From positions 1 through 46,227 of the forward strand of contig JAKIUN010000026.1 of the NCBI GenBank assembly GCA_021647505.1: a stretch of DNA of 46,227 nucleotides. Reading direction: 5' to 3'. The notes below the pieces were generated by a model. The model saw only the letters and a program-made list of their open reading frames with translations. It was not told the origin of the DNA and did no database searches. Positions 7,460-14,836 of this stretch are shown here, piece by piece (positions within the stretch are counted from its first letter, which is position 1; every line of letters begins with the position of its first letter). This stretch comes from Gammaproteobacteria bacterium. Its GTDB lineage: Bacteria; Pseudomonadota; Gammaproteobacteria; SZUA-152. Made by a program: the position numbers and the translations under genes.

Positions 7460-7870
7460 ATGTCAGAACTTCAGGAATCTATTTCAGGGCTTGGCCCTTT
7501 CGTTATGTACTTTGGCTTGTCCCTGGTTGCCTTGGTAACCTTTAAAAAAGTCTATACGATGATAACGCCGTATGACGATTGGCAACTGGTCAAAGATCAA
7601 AACATGGCGGCGGCAGCGGCCTTGTTTGGTGCCATCATCGGGTTTTCCATCGCACTTTCAAGTGCAGCATCTCAATCTGTTTCATTTCTGGATTTTGCGA
7701 TTTGGGCAGTTGTTGCACTTATTGCCCAGCTTATCGCCTTTTCTTTGGTGCGTTTGTTTATGCCAAAGATTGTACAACGAATTAAGGCAGGGGAATTGCC
7801 CGCCGGAATCGTTTTAGGCGGTGTCTCGATTGCTATTGGTTTGCTAAATGCCGGTAGCATGAGCTACTAA
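7460..7870 (+). CDS. yjfL: YjfL family membrane protein (DUF350)
   Basis: 136 residues with four predicted membrane helices (about 12-31, 47-70, 76-100 and 112-132), as in the DUF350/YjfL family, which commonly carries one or two four-helix units. AGGA lies seven bases before the ATG. It is probably an inner membrane protein working with YjfM and the PspA-like protein; the molecular activity is unknown. It lies 70 bases after yjfK and 12 before yjfM. Confidence 0.88.
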   Translation: MSELQESISGLGPFVMYFGLSLVALVTFKKVYTMITPYDDWQLVKDQNMAAAAALFGAIIGFSIALSSAASQSVSFLDFAIWAVVALIAQLIAFSLVRLFMPKIVQRIKAGELPAGIVLGGVSIAIGLLNAGSMSY

Positions 7871-7882
7871 CGGAGACCTCCT

Positions 7883-8485
7883 ATGAAGCGTACAAAGCAG
7901 ATTAATCTTGCCACTATGCGAAAGGCTGCGGCGCGGAAAACCTCGCCGACGAAATCGGTAGTGCTTACCGGAACACTGTTGCTGGCGGGCTGTGGTTCCA
8001 GCAGCCAGGAAGCCATGATATTTAGTAGCATCGAGCAGTGTGTCAGTGAAAATTCCGGCTCACGCAGCGAATGTGAAAAAGCGTACGATAGTGCTGTTTC
8101 AGAGGCGGAGCGTACAGCACCTAAATACAATTCACAGCGGGCCTGTGAAATGGAATTTGGTCATAATCAGTGCCGACAAAGCGAAACTAACAGCAGTTGG
8201 TTTTTACCCGCGATGGGAGGGTTTATGGTCGGGCGAATGATGGGGGGGGGGGGAGGTTATGATTATGGACGCCCGTCGCCCTTATTCGGTTATCGCAACT
8301 CCTGGGTTGGTGCTGATGGGGTATCCTACGGTGGCCGTTCTGACCGACGCGTCAAGGTTCCCCAGGAGGCTTTTAAGTCTAAACCCACTACGGCGAGAAC
8401 GATTTCCCGTGGCGGTTTTGGCTCGAAAATTCAGGCGAAATCCTCATGGGGAAGTTCGCGTAGCCGAGGCTCTTTTGGCGGTTAA
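7883..8485 (+). CDS. yjfM: YjfM family lipoprotein (DUF1190)
   Basis: 200 residues. The N-terminus has basic residues, a hydrophobic stretch and a lipobox LLAGC with Cys37 as the lipidated residue, so it is a probable lipoprotein. The DUF1190 core (about 45-100) has paired cysteines (EQCVSEN, SECEKAY, ACEMEFG, QCRQ). The C-terminal third is Gly/Ser/Arg-rich and low in complexity. GGAG precedes the ATG. Unusually, 12 consecutive G bases (8242-8253) encode the central Gly run, a slippage-prone tract whose change by one base would remove the C-terminal third. Four bases separate it from yjfC. Confidence 0.85.
   Translation: MKRTKQINLATMRKAAARKTSPTKSVVLTGTLLLAGCGSSSQEAMIFSSIEQCVSENSGSRSECEKAYDSAVSEAERTAPKYNSQRACEMEFGHNQCRQSETNSSWFLPAMGGFMVGRMMGGGGGYDYGRPSPLFGYRNSWVGADGVSYGGRSDRRVKVPQEAFKSKPTTARTISRGGFGSKIQAKSSWGSSRSRGSFGG
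8242..8253. repeat. 12-G homopolymer inside yjfM
   Basis: Twelve G bases in a row inside the coding frame, read as the end of ATG plus Gly codons. Tracts of this length are known hot spots for slipped-strand mispairing (phase variation) and also for sequencing error. Confidence 0.95.
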
Positions 8486-8488
8486 TCC

Positions 8489-9652
8489 ATGCTAAGAATT
8501 GAATGTGATGAACGTCCCCATTGGCGTGATCAGGCGCATGAATATGGATTTACTTTCCACACCATGCATGGCGAGCCCTATTGGGATGAAACCGCCTATT
8601 ATCAATTTACGCTGGAACAAATTGAACGGGATATAGAAGACCCTACTGCTGAAATTCACCAAATGTGCCTGGCGGTTGTTGATCAGGTTGTGCGGGATGA
8701 AGCATTATTGCGTAAATTTCAAATTCCGGAACTTTATTGGGATTTGATCGCCAAGTCCTGGTTTGATTTTGAGCCGAGTTTATATTCCAGAATAGACTTT
8801 GCTTATCATGGAAAAGGGCCGGCAAAACTCTATGAGAACAATGCCGACACGCCAACCAGTCTGTATGAAACAGGCTTTTGGCAATGGTTATGGTTAGAAG
8901 ACAAGGCTCGAAATAATCAAATTGTTCAACGTGCGGATCAATTTAATTCTCTTCAGGAAAAATTAATTGATCGTTTTTCCGTCATGGCCAAACAGCACCC
9001 AAATGAAACACTGCACTTTTCATCCTGTAAAGATACTGACGAAGATCGTGGCACGGTTCAATATTTAGAAGATTGTGCCGCACAAGCGGGTATTCAGTGC
9101 AAATTTGTCTATATTGAGGATATTGGGCACGCTGAAGGCGACTGTTTTACCGATACTGATGATCAAGTAATTAGCTGGATCTTCAAGCTCTATCCGTGGG
9201 AATTTATGTTTCGTGAAGAATACGGGCCACTATTATTAAAAACCGATATATGTTTCATCGAGCCTTACTGGAAGGCAATTCTTTCAAACAAAGCACTTCT
9301 GGCGCTGTTGTGGAAACAGTTCCCAAATCATCCAAATTTGCTTGCGACATATCTCGAAGAAGATATGCAGAATGCCGAATTGACGTATTACGTTAAAAAG
9401 CCCATTTTTTCCCGCGAGGGAGCCAATATTTCGATTGTTAAAAATGGCAATGAAATCGACTCTGTTGATGGCCCCTACGGTGAAGAAGGTTACGTCTATC
9501 AAGACTATCATCCGCTGCCTAAATTTTCCGACAACTATACTTTGATCGGCTCATGGCTGGTGGACGACCAGCCTGCTGGCATATCCATGCGAGAAGACAA
9601 ACAGCTTATTACGCAGGATTTATCGCGTTATTTGCCGCATATTATCCTTTAA
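8489..9652 (+). CDS. yjfC: Glutathionylspermidine synthase-like ATP-grasp ligase
   Basis: 387 residues covering only the C-terminal synthetase-type (ATP-grasp) domain of the glutathionylspermidine synthase family; the amidase domain of E. coli Gss is absent, as in YjfC/YgiC. Recognisable parts are the N-terminal RPHWRDQAHEYGF, the acidic NNADTPTSLYETGFWQW segment, and the nucleotide-binding region near KKPIFSREGANISIV. Family members form an amide bond between a peptide carboxylate and an amine; the substrates of YjfC are unknown. It ends the yjf operon. A weak GGCGG site precedes the ATG. About 770 bases without a gene follow. Confidence 0.88.
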   Translation: MLRIECDERPHWRDQAHEYGFTFHTMHGEPYWDETAYYQFTLEQIERDIEDPTAEIHQMCLAVVDQVVRDEALLRKFQIPELYWDLIAKSWFDFEPSLYSRIDFAYHGKGPAKLYENNADTPTSLYETGFWQWLWLEDKARNNQIVQRADQFNSLQEKLIDRFSVMAKQHPNETLHFSSCKDTDEDRGTVQYLEDCAAQAGIQCKFVYIEDIGHAEGDCFTDTDDQVISWIFKLYPWEFMFREEYGPLLLKTDICFIEPYWKAILSNKALLALLWKQFPNHPNLLATYLEEDMQNAELTYYVKKPIFSREGANISIVKNGNEIDSVDGPYGEEGYVYQDYHPLPKFSDNYTLIGSWLVDDQPAGISMREDKQLITQDLSRYLPHIIL

Positions 9653-10423
9653 GATTTTTGCTGGCGGCCATATTTACCCTATCCCTGTATCCAGGGGCTT
9701 CGTGATTTTTCCCTATCTGTGTTGCCTGCCGAGACCGACTCGGTACTGAAAGCAGGGTTTATTGGTGTAGGAGCGGTTTTAGCCGCGAATGAAACCCGCC
9801 TTTTTCGTAGCTGAAGCCACTCCCACAATGTCCAGGTTCACTGCATCCTACGGGCTGAAACAAGTTTAGCGCTTATTGCACCGAAGCGGTGGCCTGGTTG
9901 CGCTGCTGACAGCTGGGTATTTTTGACGGATAAAAATTGGCAGTGTAGCGCTGGTGATCCTGGAGAAATTATAAGCAATTGATTTTATAGAGAACTTTTA
10001 GGGGTGGTGTTAAATGTGGGCCAAGGAAGGCTCACTTGTCTACGTGCACGCGTTGCCCATTTTTCCACTGATGCTGGCCTGTCTTCCAAAGTATAGATCT
10101 TTTTCTTTTTTACCCACGTAATTACGAGCAAAATACTGCGGTAATAAATTTCAGGGTCAGTCAGCTGGTGTTCAGTTTTGGGCTATAGACTGATGGGTGG
10201 TATTCGATACAAGCAGGGATAGCTGATACGCGATTTGCCGTTATATGTCAGGTTATTAAAAAGGCTTCCTGTCTTCTTTCAACTATTACGATAAAGCAAC
10301 CTACGAAAAGCAAAGACTTGGCAGCCCTCGATTTTACCGATACATCCATCTATCGGTACAGGCTTCTGGTACTACGGATTCAGGGGCCGGTTAAACCGCA
10401 AACTATAGCCTAAGGTGCCTGCC
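9653..10423. other. Intergenic stretch, no gene recognised
   Basis: No convincing coding frame on either strand. A short imperfect hairpin (CCCTG/CAGGG near 9680-9694) could be a weak terminator for yjfC but has no immediate T run. The only clear structure is the REP-like inverted pair at 9766-9827. The rest is AT-rich and featureless to my reading. Confidence 0.6.
9766..9827. repeat. REP-like inverted pair
   Basis: The unit TGTAGGAGCGGTTTTAGCCG at 9766-9785 faces a diverged inverted copy ending GCCACTCCCACA at 9827. Both match the inner units of the structure at 17301-17362. These GGAGCGGCTT..AGCCGCGA units are REP-type palindromes of the kind often arranged as inverted pairs in Gammaproteobacteria. 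Confidence 0.8.
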
Positions 10424-10951
10424 GTGATACATTTTCAAAAACTGTTTTTAGCAACCTTTCTGATTGCCTTCGGTAGTCCATTATTGGCCCAGGACTGCGA
10501 TCACAAGACCTATGCAACGACGCCCACCGACCAGTTCCAGGAACATGGCAACGGTATTGTGACCGATACCACGACCAAGCTGACCTGGATGCGCTGTAGT
10601 ATCGGTATGCACTGGAAGGAGGAAACATGCGCTGACGTGCCCGTCCATTACGAATGGAAGGATGCCGAGCGCTTTGTCAAGCGCCTGAATGGGGAGGGTG
10701 GCTATGCGGGTCACAGCGATTGGCGACTGCCGACCTTAAAAGAACTCGAGAGTATTGTTGAGCATCGTTGCATCAATCCCGTCGTCAATCCTGAAATATT
10801 TCCTGTCACACCCCCGACCGGGTTTTGGTCATCCACCTGGGACAAAGAACATGAAAAGGGCGTCTGGCTGGTATACTTTCTGCATGGCAAGAGCTACATG
10901 GGCAATGCACGGCAGGAATGGAAGCTGCGTTTAGTGCGTGATGCGCATTAG
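10424..10951 (+). CDS. Exported DUF1566 (Lcl-type C-terminal) domain protein
   Basis: 175 residues. A signal peptide (FQKLFLATFLIAFGSPLLA) with probable cleavage near residue 22 is followed by a single DUF1566 domain. Typical motifs are GHSDWRLPTLKELESIV (97-113), FWSST (134-138) and LRLVR (168-172). DUF1566 modules occur in surface and secreted proteins and resemble the FGE-sulfatase/C-type lectin fold. Four cysteines may form disulfides in the periplasm. The GTG at 10424 is chosen because AAGGTG lies about seven bases upstream; another GTG three codons earlier overlaps that site. The gene stands alone, and its function is unknown. Confidence 0.8.
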   Translation: MIHFQKLFLATFLIAFGSPLLAQDCDHKTYATTPTDQFQEHGNGIVTDTTTKLTWMRCSIGMHWKEETCADVPVHYEWKDAERFVKRLNGEGGYAGHSDWRLPTLKELESIVEHRCINPVVNPEIFPVTPPTGFWSSTWDKEHEKGVWLVYFLHGKSYMGNARQEWKLRLVRDAH

Positions 10952-11020
10952 CTTTCACTGAGTTTTCCAGGCTGTCTGCAAGACAAGATATTATTGCCGG
11001 ACTAATATAATGGGCTACTA

Positions 11021-11932
11021 ATGAATATTGGAAATCGCCAGAAGGTTGCATCCTGCATCGAAGATATCGGCACGGATATCAATCAGCTCTCACAAAGTTT
11101 TTACCGGCATTTACTGCAAGATAATCCCGAATTAAGCCGGATATTTTCCGGCAATACGGCGACGTTGAACCGCAAATTTTTCAATATGTTGGCGGCGTTG
11201 AAGAATGTGAAGTATTTGGAAAAAATCGAGGCATCGATTCATCAGTTGGGTGAGCGTCATGGGCGGCAATATGCCGTTCTCAGCGAGCATTTTATGCCGA
11301 CAAAAAAAGCCTTGATGATGGCGCTTGAAGAGCATCTCGGTGACGGATTTACGACGCCATTGCGGCAGGCCTGGGATGATGTTTTCGATGAGGTTGCCGA
11401 TTTGATGAAAAAAGCTGTCTCACAGGCCCGGCACAGGGATGATGATTCACTGGCGTTGACGGGTTACGACGGCAATCTTTTGCAGGCCATCGGCGGTGAG
11501 GAGGTGGTGTTGCGTATCCACCAGCGTTTTTACGAGACCATTTTCGAAGAGCCCTGGTTGGGGAAGTTCTTTCGCGGTAAGCATGAAACGACACTGGCGC
11601 GTAAACAGACCGAGTTCATGGTAGCGGCCTTTGGCGGTGAGAATCACTACCGCGGTGATACGCCGGCCTTTGTGCATATGCATATGTTGATTACCCTGGA
11701 GCAATTGGAGGCCCGGGAGGTGATTCTGCGTAATGCCATTGGCGAGGAGGGCTTGAGCGAGGAGATCGTTGAGCGTTGGATCAAGGTTGATCGTGGTTTC
11801 TGGGCAGGGCTGGTAAAGGCATCGGAAGGGGAGTGTGTATTGAAGTGTTTCGGTCAGTATCCCGTGGTGGCGAAAAAGCCGGGTGATTATATTTTTCCAT
11901 CAATCAGGCCATCAAAGCTGCCTGACGATTGA
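11021..11932 (+). CDS. Two-domain globin (flavohaemoglobin-like globin plus truncated globin)
   Basis: 303 residues with two haem-globin-like domains in one chain. The first (about 5-135) resembles the single-domain or flavohaemoglobin globin class, with His80 in QLGERHGRQY as candidate proximal ligand. The second (about 150-270) resembles group 1 truncated haemoglobins: LLQAIGGEEVVLRIHQRFYE start, HYRGDTPAF, and His219 in FVHMHMLIT as candidate proximal His. A short tail follows, with no reductase domain. Such globins bind O2 or NO; a role in NO detoxification, oxygen sensing or electron transfer is possible but not shown. The gene lies 69 bases after the DUF1566 gene and is not obviously in an operon. 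Confidence 0.8.
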   Translation: MNIGNRQKVASCIEDIGTDINQLSQSFYRHLLQDNPELSRIFSGNTATLNRKFFNMLAALKNVKYLEKIEASIHQLGERHGRQYAVLSEHFMPTKKALMMALEEHLGDGFTTPLRQAWDDVFDEVADLMKKAVSQARHRDDDSLALTGYDGNLLQAIGGEEVVLRIHQRFYETIFEEPWLGKFFRGKHETTLARKQTEFMVAAFGGENHYRGDTPAFVHMHMLITLEQLEAREVILRNAIGEEGLSEEIVERWIKVDRGFWAGLVKASEGECVLKCFGQYPVVAKKPGDYIFPSIRPSKLPDD

Positions 11933-11960
11933 GATTAGGAAGTTATTGCGTGCATTCTGG

Positions 11961-11980
11961 ATTCCCGCCTGCGCGGGAAT
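11961..11980. repeat. ATTCCC-type palindrome (dRS3-like)
   Basis: ATTCCCGC CTGC GCGGGAAT is a perfect 8-bp stem with a four-base loop, between the globin gene and lolC. ATTCCC-n-GGGAAT palindromes are common dispersed repeats in Proteobacteria and serve as integration or recombination sites in some species. Only one copy was noticed in this window. Confidence 0.7.
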
Positions 11981-12147
11981 GACGCTATTCCAGGTCTTTC
12001 AAGCCCGAGTTAATAACCTTCCCCTATTTCCCCCTTCCCCAATAGTTAGTGAGTTTGCTGGAGCCGCTATTTGACATGGCTGAGGGATATGGGCAAGGTG
12101 ACGCCTTCTTTCGCCCACCTTTTATTCCCCATTGGATTACGCTCTGA

Positions 12148-13398
12148 ATGTTTAGGCCGTTGGAACTCTATATTGGCTTGCGCTACCTGCGCGCCAAACG
12201 CCGAAACCAGTTTATCTCTTTTATTTCTATGACTTCCATGCTGGGCATTGTGCTCGGTGTGACGGCGTTGATTACCGTGCTGTCGGTGATGAATGGCTTC
12301 GAGAAAGAGGTGCGTGAGCGCATTCTCGGTATGGCCTCGCACATTACCATTTCGGGTTACAACGGGCCACTGCAGGACTGGCAGACGCTGGATGAACTGG
12401 TGCGCAAGCAGGAGCCGCGTGTCATCGGTGCCGCACCCTACATCCGCAAGGAGGCAATGTTTAGCGCCGGGCGCGCGGTCACTGGTGCGTTGGTGCGTGG
12501 CATTTTACCGGAACTCGATCCCGACGTATCCGATGTTTGGGAACACATGCTGGCAGGCGAACTGACCGATCTGCGGCCCGGCGAGTTCAATATTATCCTC
12601 GGCCGTGGCCTGGCGCGCAGTCTCGGCGTAATGCTCGGCGATAAGGTGACCATGATAACACCGCAAGCCAGCAGCACACCGGCGGGTATTTTGCCGCGTA
12701 TGAAGCGCTTTACGGTCGCCGGTGTCTTCGAAGTGGGCATGCATGAATACGATAGTGCCTTGGCGCTGATCCACATCGATGATGCGGCCAAGCTGTTTCG
12801 TACCCAGGGTGGCGTCACCGGCCTGCGCCTGAAACTGGATGACCTCTATCAGGCTATGCCGGTGCGCGCCCAGTTGGCTCAGGCCCTGCCCGGCGGCTAT
12901 TGGGTCAGCGACTGGACCCAGCGCCATGCCAACCTGTTTCGTGCGGTGAAAATCGAAAAGACCATGATGTTTTTGATCCTGTCGCTGATTGTTGCCGTGG
13001 CGGCCTTTAACATCGTTTCCACCCTGGTGATGGTGGTCACGGACAAGCAGGCAGACATTGCCATTCTGCGTACCTTGGGCAGCACTCCAGCCTCCATTAC
13101 GCTGATTTTTGTCATTCAGGGCACGGTGATTGGCTTGGTGGGCGTGCTACTGGGCGCCGTGGGTGGGGTTACTCTGGCGCTCAATATCGATAACGTGGTG
13201 GCCTGGCTGGAAGGGGTGTTGGGCATGCAGTTCATGCCTGCGGATGTGTACTACATCAGCACCTTCCCTTCCGAGCTGCACTGGGACGATGTAAGCAAGA
13301 TCGTCGCCATCTCCTTCGGTCTCAGTGTGTTGGCGACCCTGTATCCGGCCTGGCGTGCCTCGCGCACGCAGCCGGCGGAGGCCCTGCGCTATGAATGA
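12148..13398 (+). CDS. lolC: Lipoprotein-releasing ABC transporter permease LolC/LolE type
   Basis: 416 residues of inner membrane permease for outer membrane lipoprotein release. The N-terminus ([20 protein letters not shown]) and first TM (about 20-45) are typical. A large periplasmic domain (about 50-265) is followed by three TMs (about 272-300, 315-345 and 375-400), the MacB/FtsX-type four-TM layout. It overlaps lolD by 8 bases, so the proteins are made together; with only one permease gene here, it may act as a homodimer (LolF-like) or have a paralogue elsewhere. The envelope-biogenesis block starts here. Confidence 0.92.
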   Translation: MFRPLELYIGLRYLRAKRRNQFISFISMTSMLGIVLGVTALITVLSVMNGFEKEVRERILGMASHITISGYNGPLQDWQTLDELVRKQEPRVIGAAPYIRKEAMFSAGRAVTGALVRGILPELDPDVSDVWEHMLAGELTDLRPGEFNIILGRGLARSLGVMLGDKVTMITPQASSTPAGILPRMKRFTVAGVFEVGMHEYDSALALIHIDDAAKLFRTQGGVTGLRLKLDDLYQAMPVRAQLAQALPGGYWVSDWTQRHANLFRAVKIEKTMMFLILSLIVAVAAFNIVSTLVMVVTDKQADIAILRTLGSTPASITLIFVIQGTVIGLVGVLLGAVGGVTLALNIDNVVAWLEGVLGMQFMPADVYYISTFPSELHWDDVSKIVAISFGLSVLATLYPAWRASRTQPAEALRYE

Positions 13399-14074
13399 TA
13401 CGGCCGTGCTGGAATGTCGCGACCTGGCCAAGCGTTTCAGCGAGGGCGGGCTGGAAGTGGAAGTGCTGCGTCGTGTCAGTCTGCGCGTGCAGCGCGGTGA
13501 AAAGGTCGCCATTGTCGGCAGCTCCGGCTCCGGCAAGTCGACCTTGCTGCACCTGTTGGGCGGACTGGACAGGCCCAGCGGCGGAGATATCTTCATCGGT
13601 GGTGAAAACCTGGCGCGGCTCGGCGAGGCGGCGCGCGGCCGCCTGCGTAATCGTATGCTGGGTTTCGTCTACCAGTTTCACCACCTGCTACCGGAATTCA
13701 CCGCGCTGGAAAACGTTGCCATGCCGCTGCTGATCCGCGGTGACAGTGTCGCCCTTGCGCGTGAACAGGCGGCGGAACTGCTGGACAAGGTGGGCCTGGG
13801 GCCGCGCCTGCGTCATAAACCCGGCGAGCTATCCGGCGGCGAGCGCCAGCGTACCGCCATTGCCCGCGCCCTGATCAGTAAACCCCTGTGCGTCCTGGCC
13901 GACGAACCCACGGGCAATCTGGACACTCACACGGCGGCACAGGTGTTCGACCTGATGCTGCAACTCAATGATGACATGGGTACCGGCATCGTCATGGTGA
14001 GCCATGACCTGCAACTGGCGCAGAGGATGGATACGGTGCTGACGCTGAGGGAGGGGTTGCTGGTCAGGGACTAG
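13391..14074 (+). CDS. lolD: Lipoprotein-releasing ABC transporter ATPase LolD
   Basis: 227 residues. Walker [10 protein letters not shown] (43-51), signature LSGGERQR (147-154) and Walker B VLADEP with D171/E172 are all present. LolD powers transfer of lipoproteins from the inner membrane to LolA. The ATG at 13391 lies within the end of lolC (overlap ATGAATGA), indicating translational coupling. It converges with the DUF2062 gene 14 bases downstream; no terminator is visible in that gap. Confidence 0.95.
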   Translation: MNDTAVLECRDLAKRFSEGGLEVEVLRRVSLRVQRGEKVAIVGSSGSGKSTLLHLLGGLDRPSGGDIFIGGENLARLGEAARGRLRNRMLGFVYQFHHLLPEFTALENVAMPLLIRGDSVALAREQAAELLDKVGLGPRLRHKPGELSGGERQRTAIARALISKPLCVLADEPTGNLDTHTAAQVFDLMLQLNDDMGTGIVMVSHDLQLAQRMDTVLTLREGLLVRD

Positions 14075-14088
14075 TCCTGACGCGGTGT

Positions 14089-14658
14089 CTATTCTTTTTC
14101 GACCTTAGCCTGAAAGGCGTCTGCGGCGTCTTGGCGGCGGGCCGCACGGCGCCGCCGGCAACGGCGATCCCAGCTGCGTTTTACCAGTTGTCGCCAGATA
14201 ATCTGTATGGTGATGTAGCCCACCACGGCGCTGACTATGCCACAGATAAGGCCACCCAGAAACAGAGGCTTCCAGACCAGTGACAGTTCCTGAGCAACCC
14301 ATTCAGCGGTAAATTCAAATTCGACCCCCAAGGCTGGCGTGCCGAGCACCCAGGTGCCCACCAGGTAGGAAAAATAAAAGAGAGGCGCGATGGTGATGGG
14401 GTTGCTGATCCATACCAGCGCGACAGAAATAGGCAGGTTGACGCGGACGAGGATGGCGCCGATGGCGGCCAGCAGCATCTGGAATGGCACCGGCCAGAAG
14501 GCGAAAAACAGGCCAACGGCGAAGGCGCCGGAGACGGAACGGCGATTCAGATGCAGGATATTGGGGTCGTGCCGCAACGGACCCAGGCAGCGCAGGTATT
14601 TGTGGTCACGAATTTTTTGCGGATCCGGCAGATAGCGTTTGATGATGCGTCTGGGCAT
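14089..14658 (-). CDS. DUF2062 inner membrane protein
   Basis: 189 residues matching DUF2062. A basic N-terminus (PRRIIKRYLPDPQKIRDHKY) is followed by SVSGAFAVGLFFAFWPVPFQ and two or three hydrophobic helices (about 45-70, 75-100 and 130-155). The C-terminal end is very basic (RRCRRRRAARR). The family is a common neighbour of comEC and the lol genes in Gammaproteobacteria; its activity is unknown. It is encoded opposite to the flanking genes and has its own upstream gap of 178 bases shared divergently with comEC. Confidence 0.85.
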   Translation of the reverse strand: MPRRIIKRYLPDPQKIRDHKYLRCLGPLRHDPNILHLNRRSVSGAFAVGLFFAFWPVPFQMLLAAIGAILVRVNLPISVALVWISNPITIAPLFYFSYLVGTWVLGTPALGVEFEFTAEWVAQELSLVWKPLFLGGLICGIVSAVVGYITIQIIWRQLVKRSWDRRCRRRRAARRQDAADAFQAKVEKE

Positions 14659-14836
14659 TGAAACTCGGTGATGCCTGGTTAGGGTATAGATTACATAGCG
14701 TCACCTCATTATCCATCTTTTAGGGCAAGTACTCCACCAGGGTAATCAAGGTACTATTCACGGAATTAGGTCACATCACGTTCAGTTTCTGCTCCGTCCT
14801 GAAAGCACGGATTCAGAAAATGATCAGGGAGGGGAC

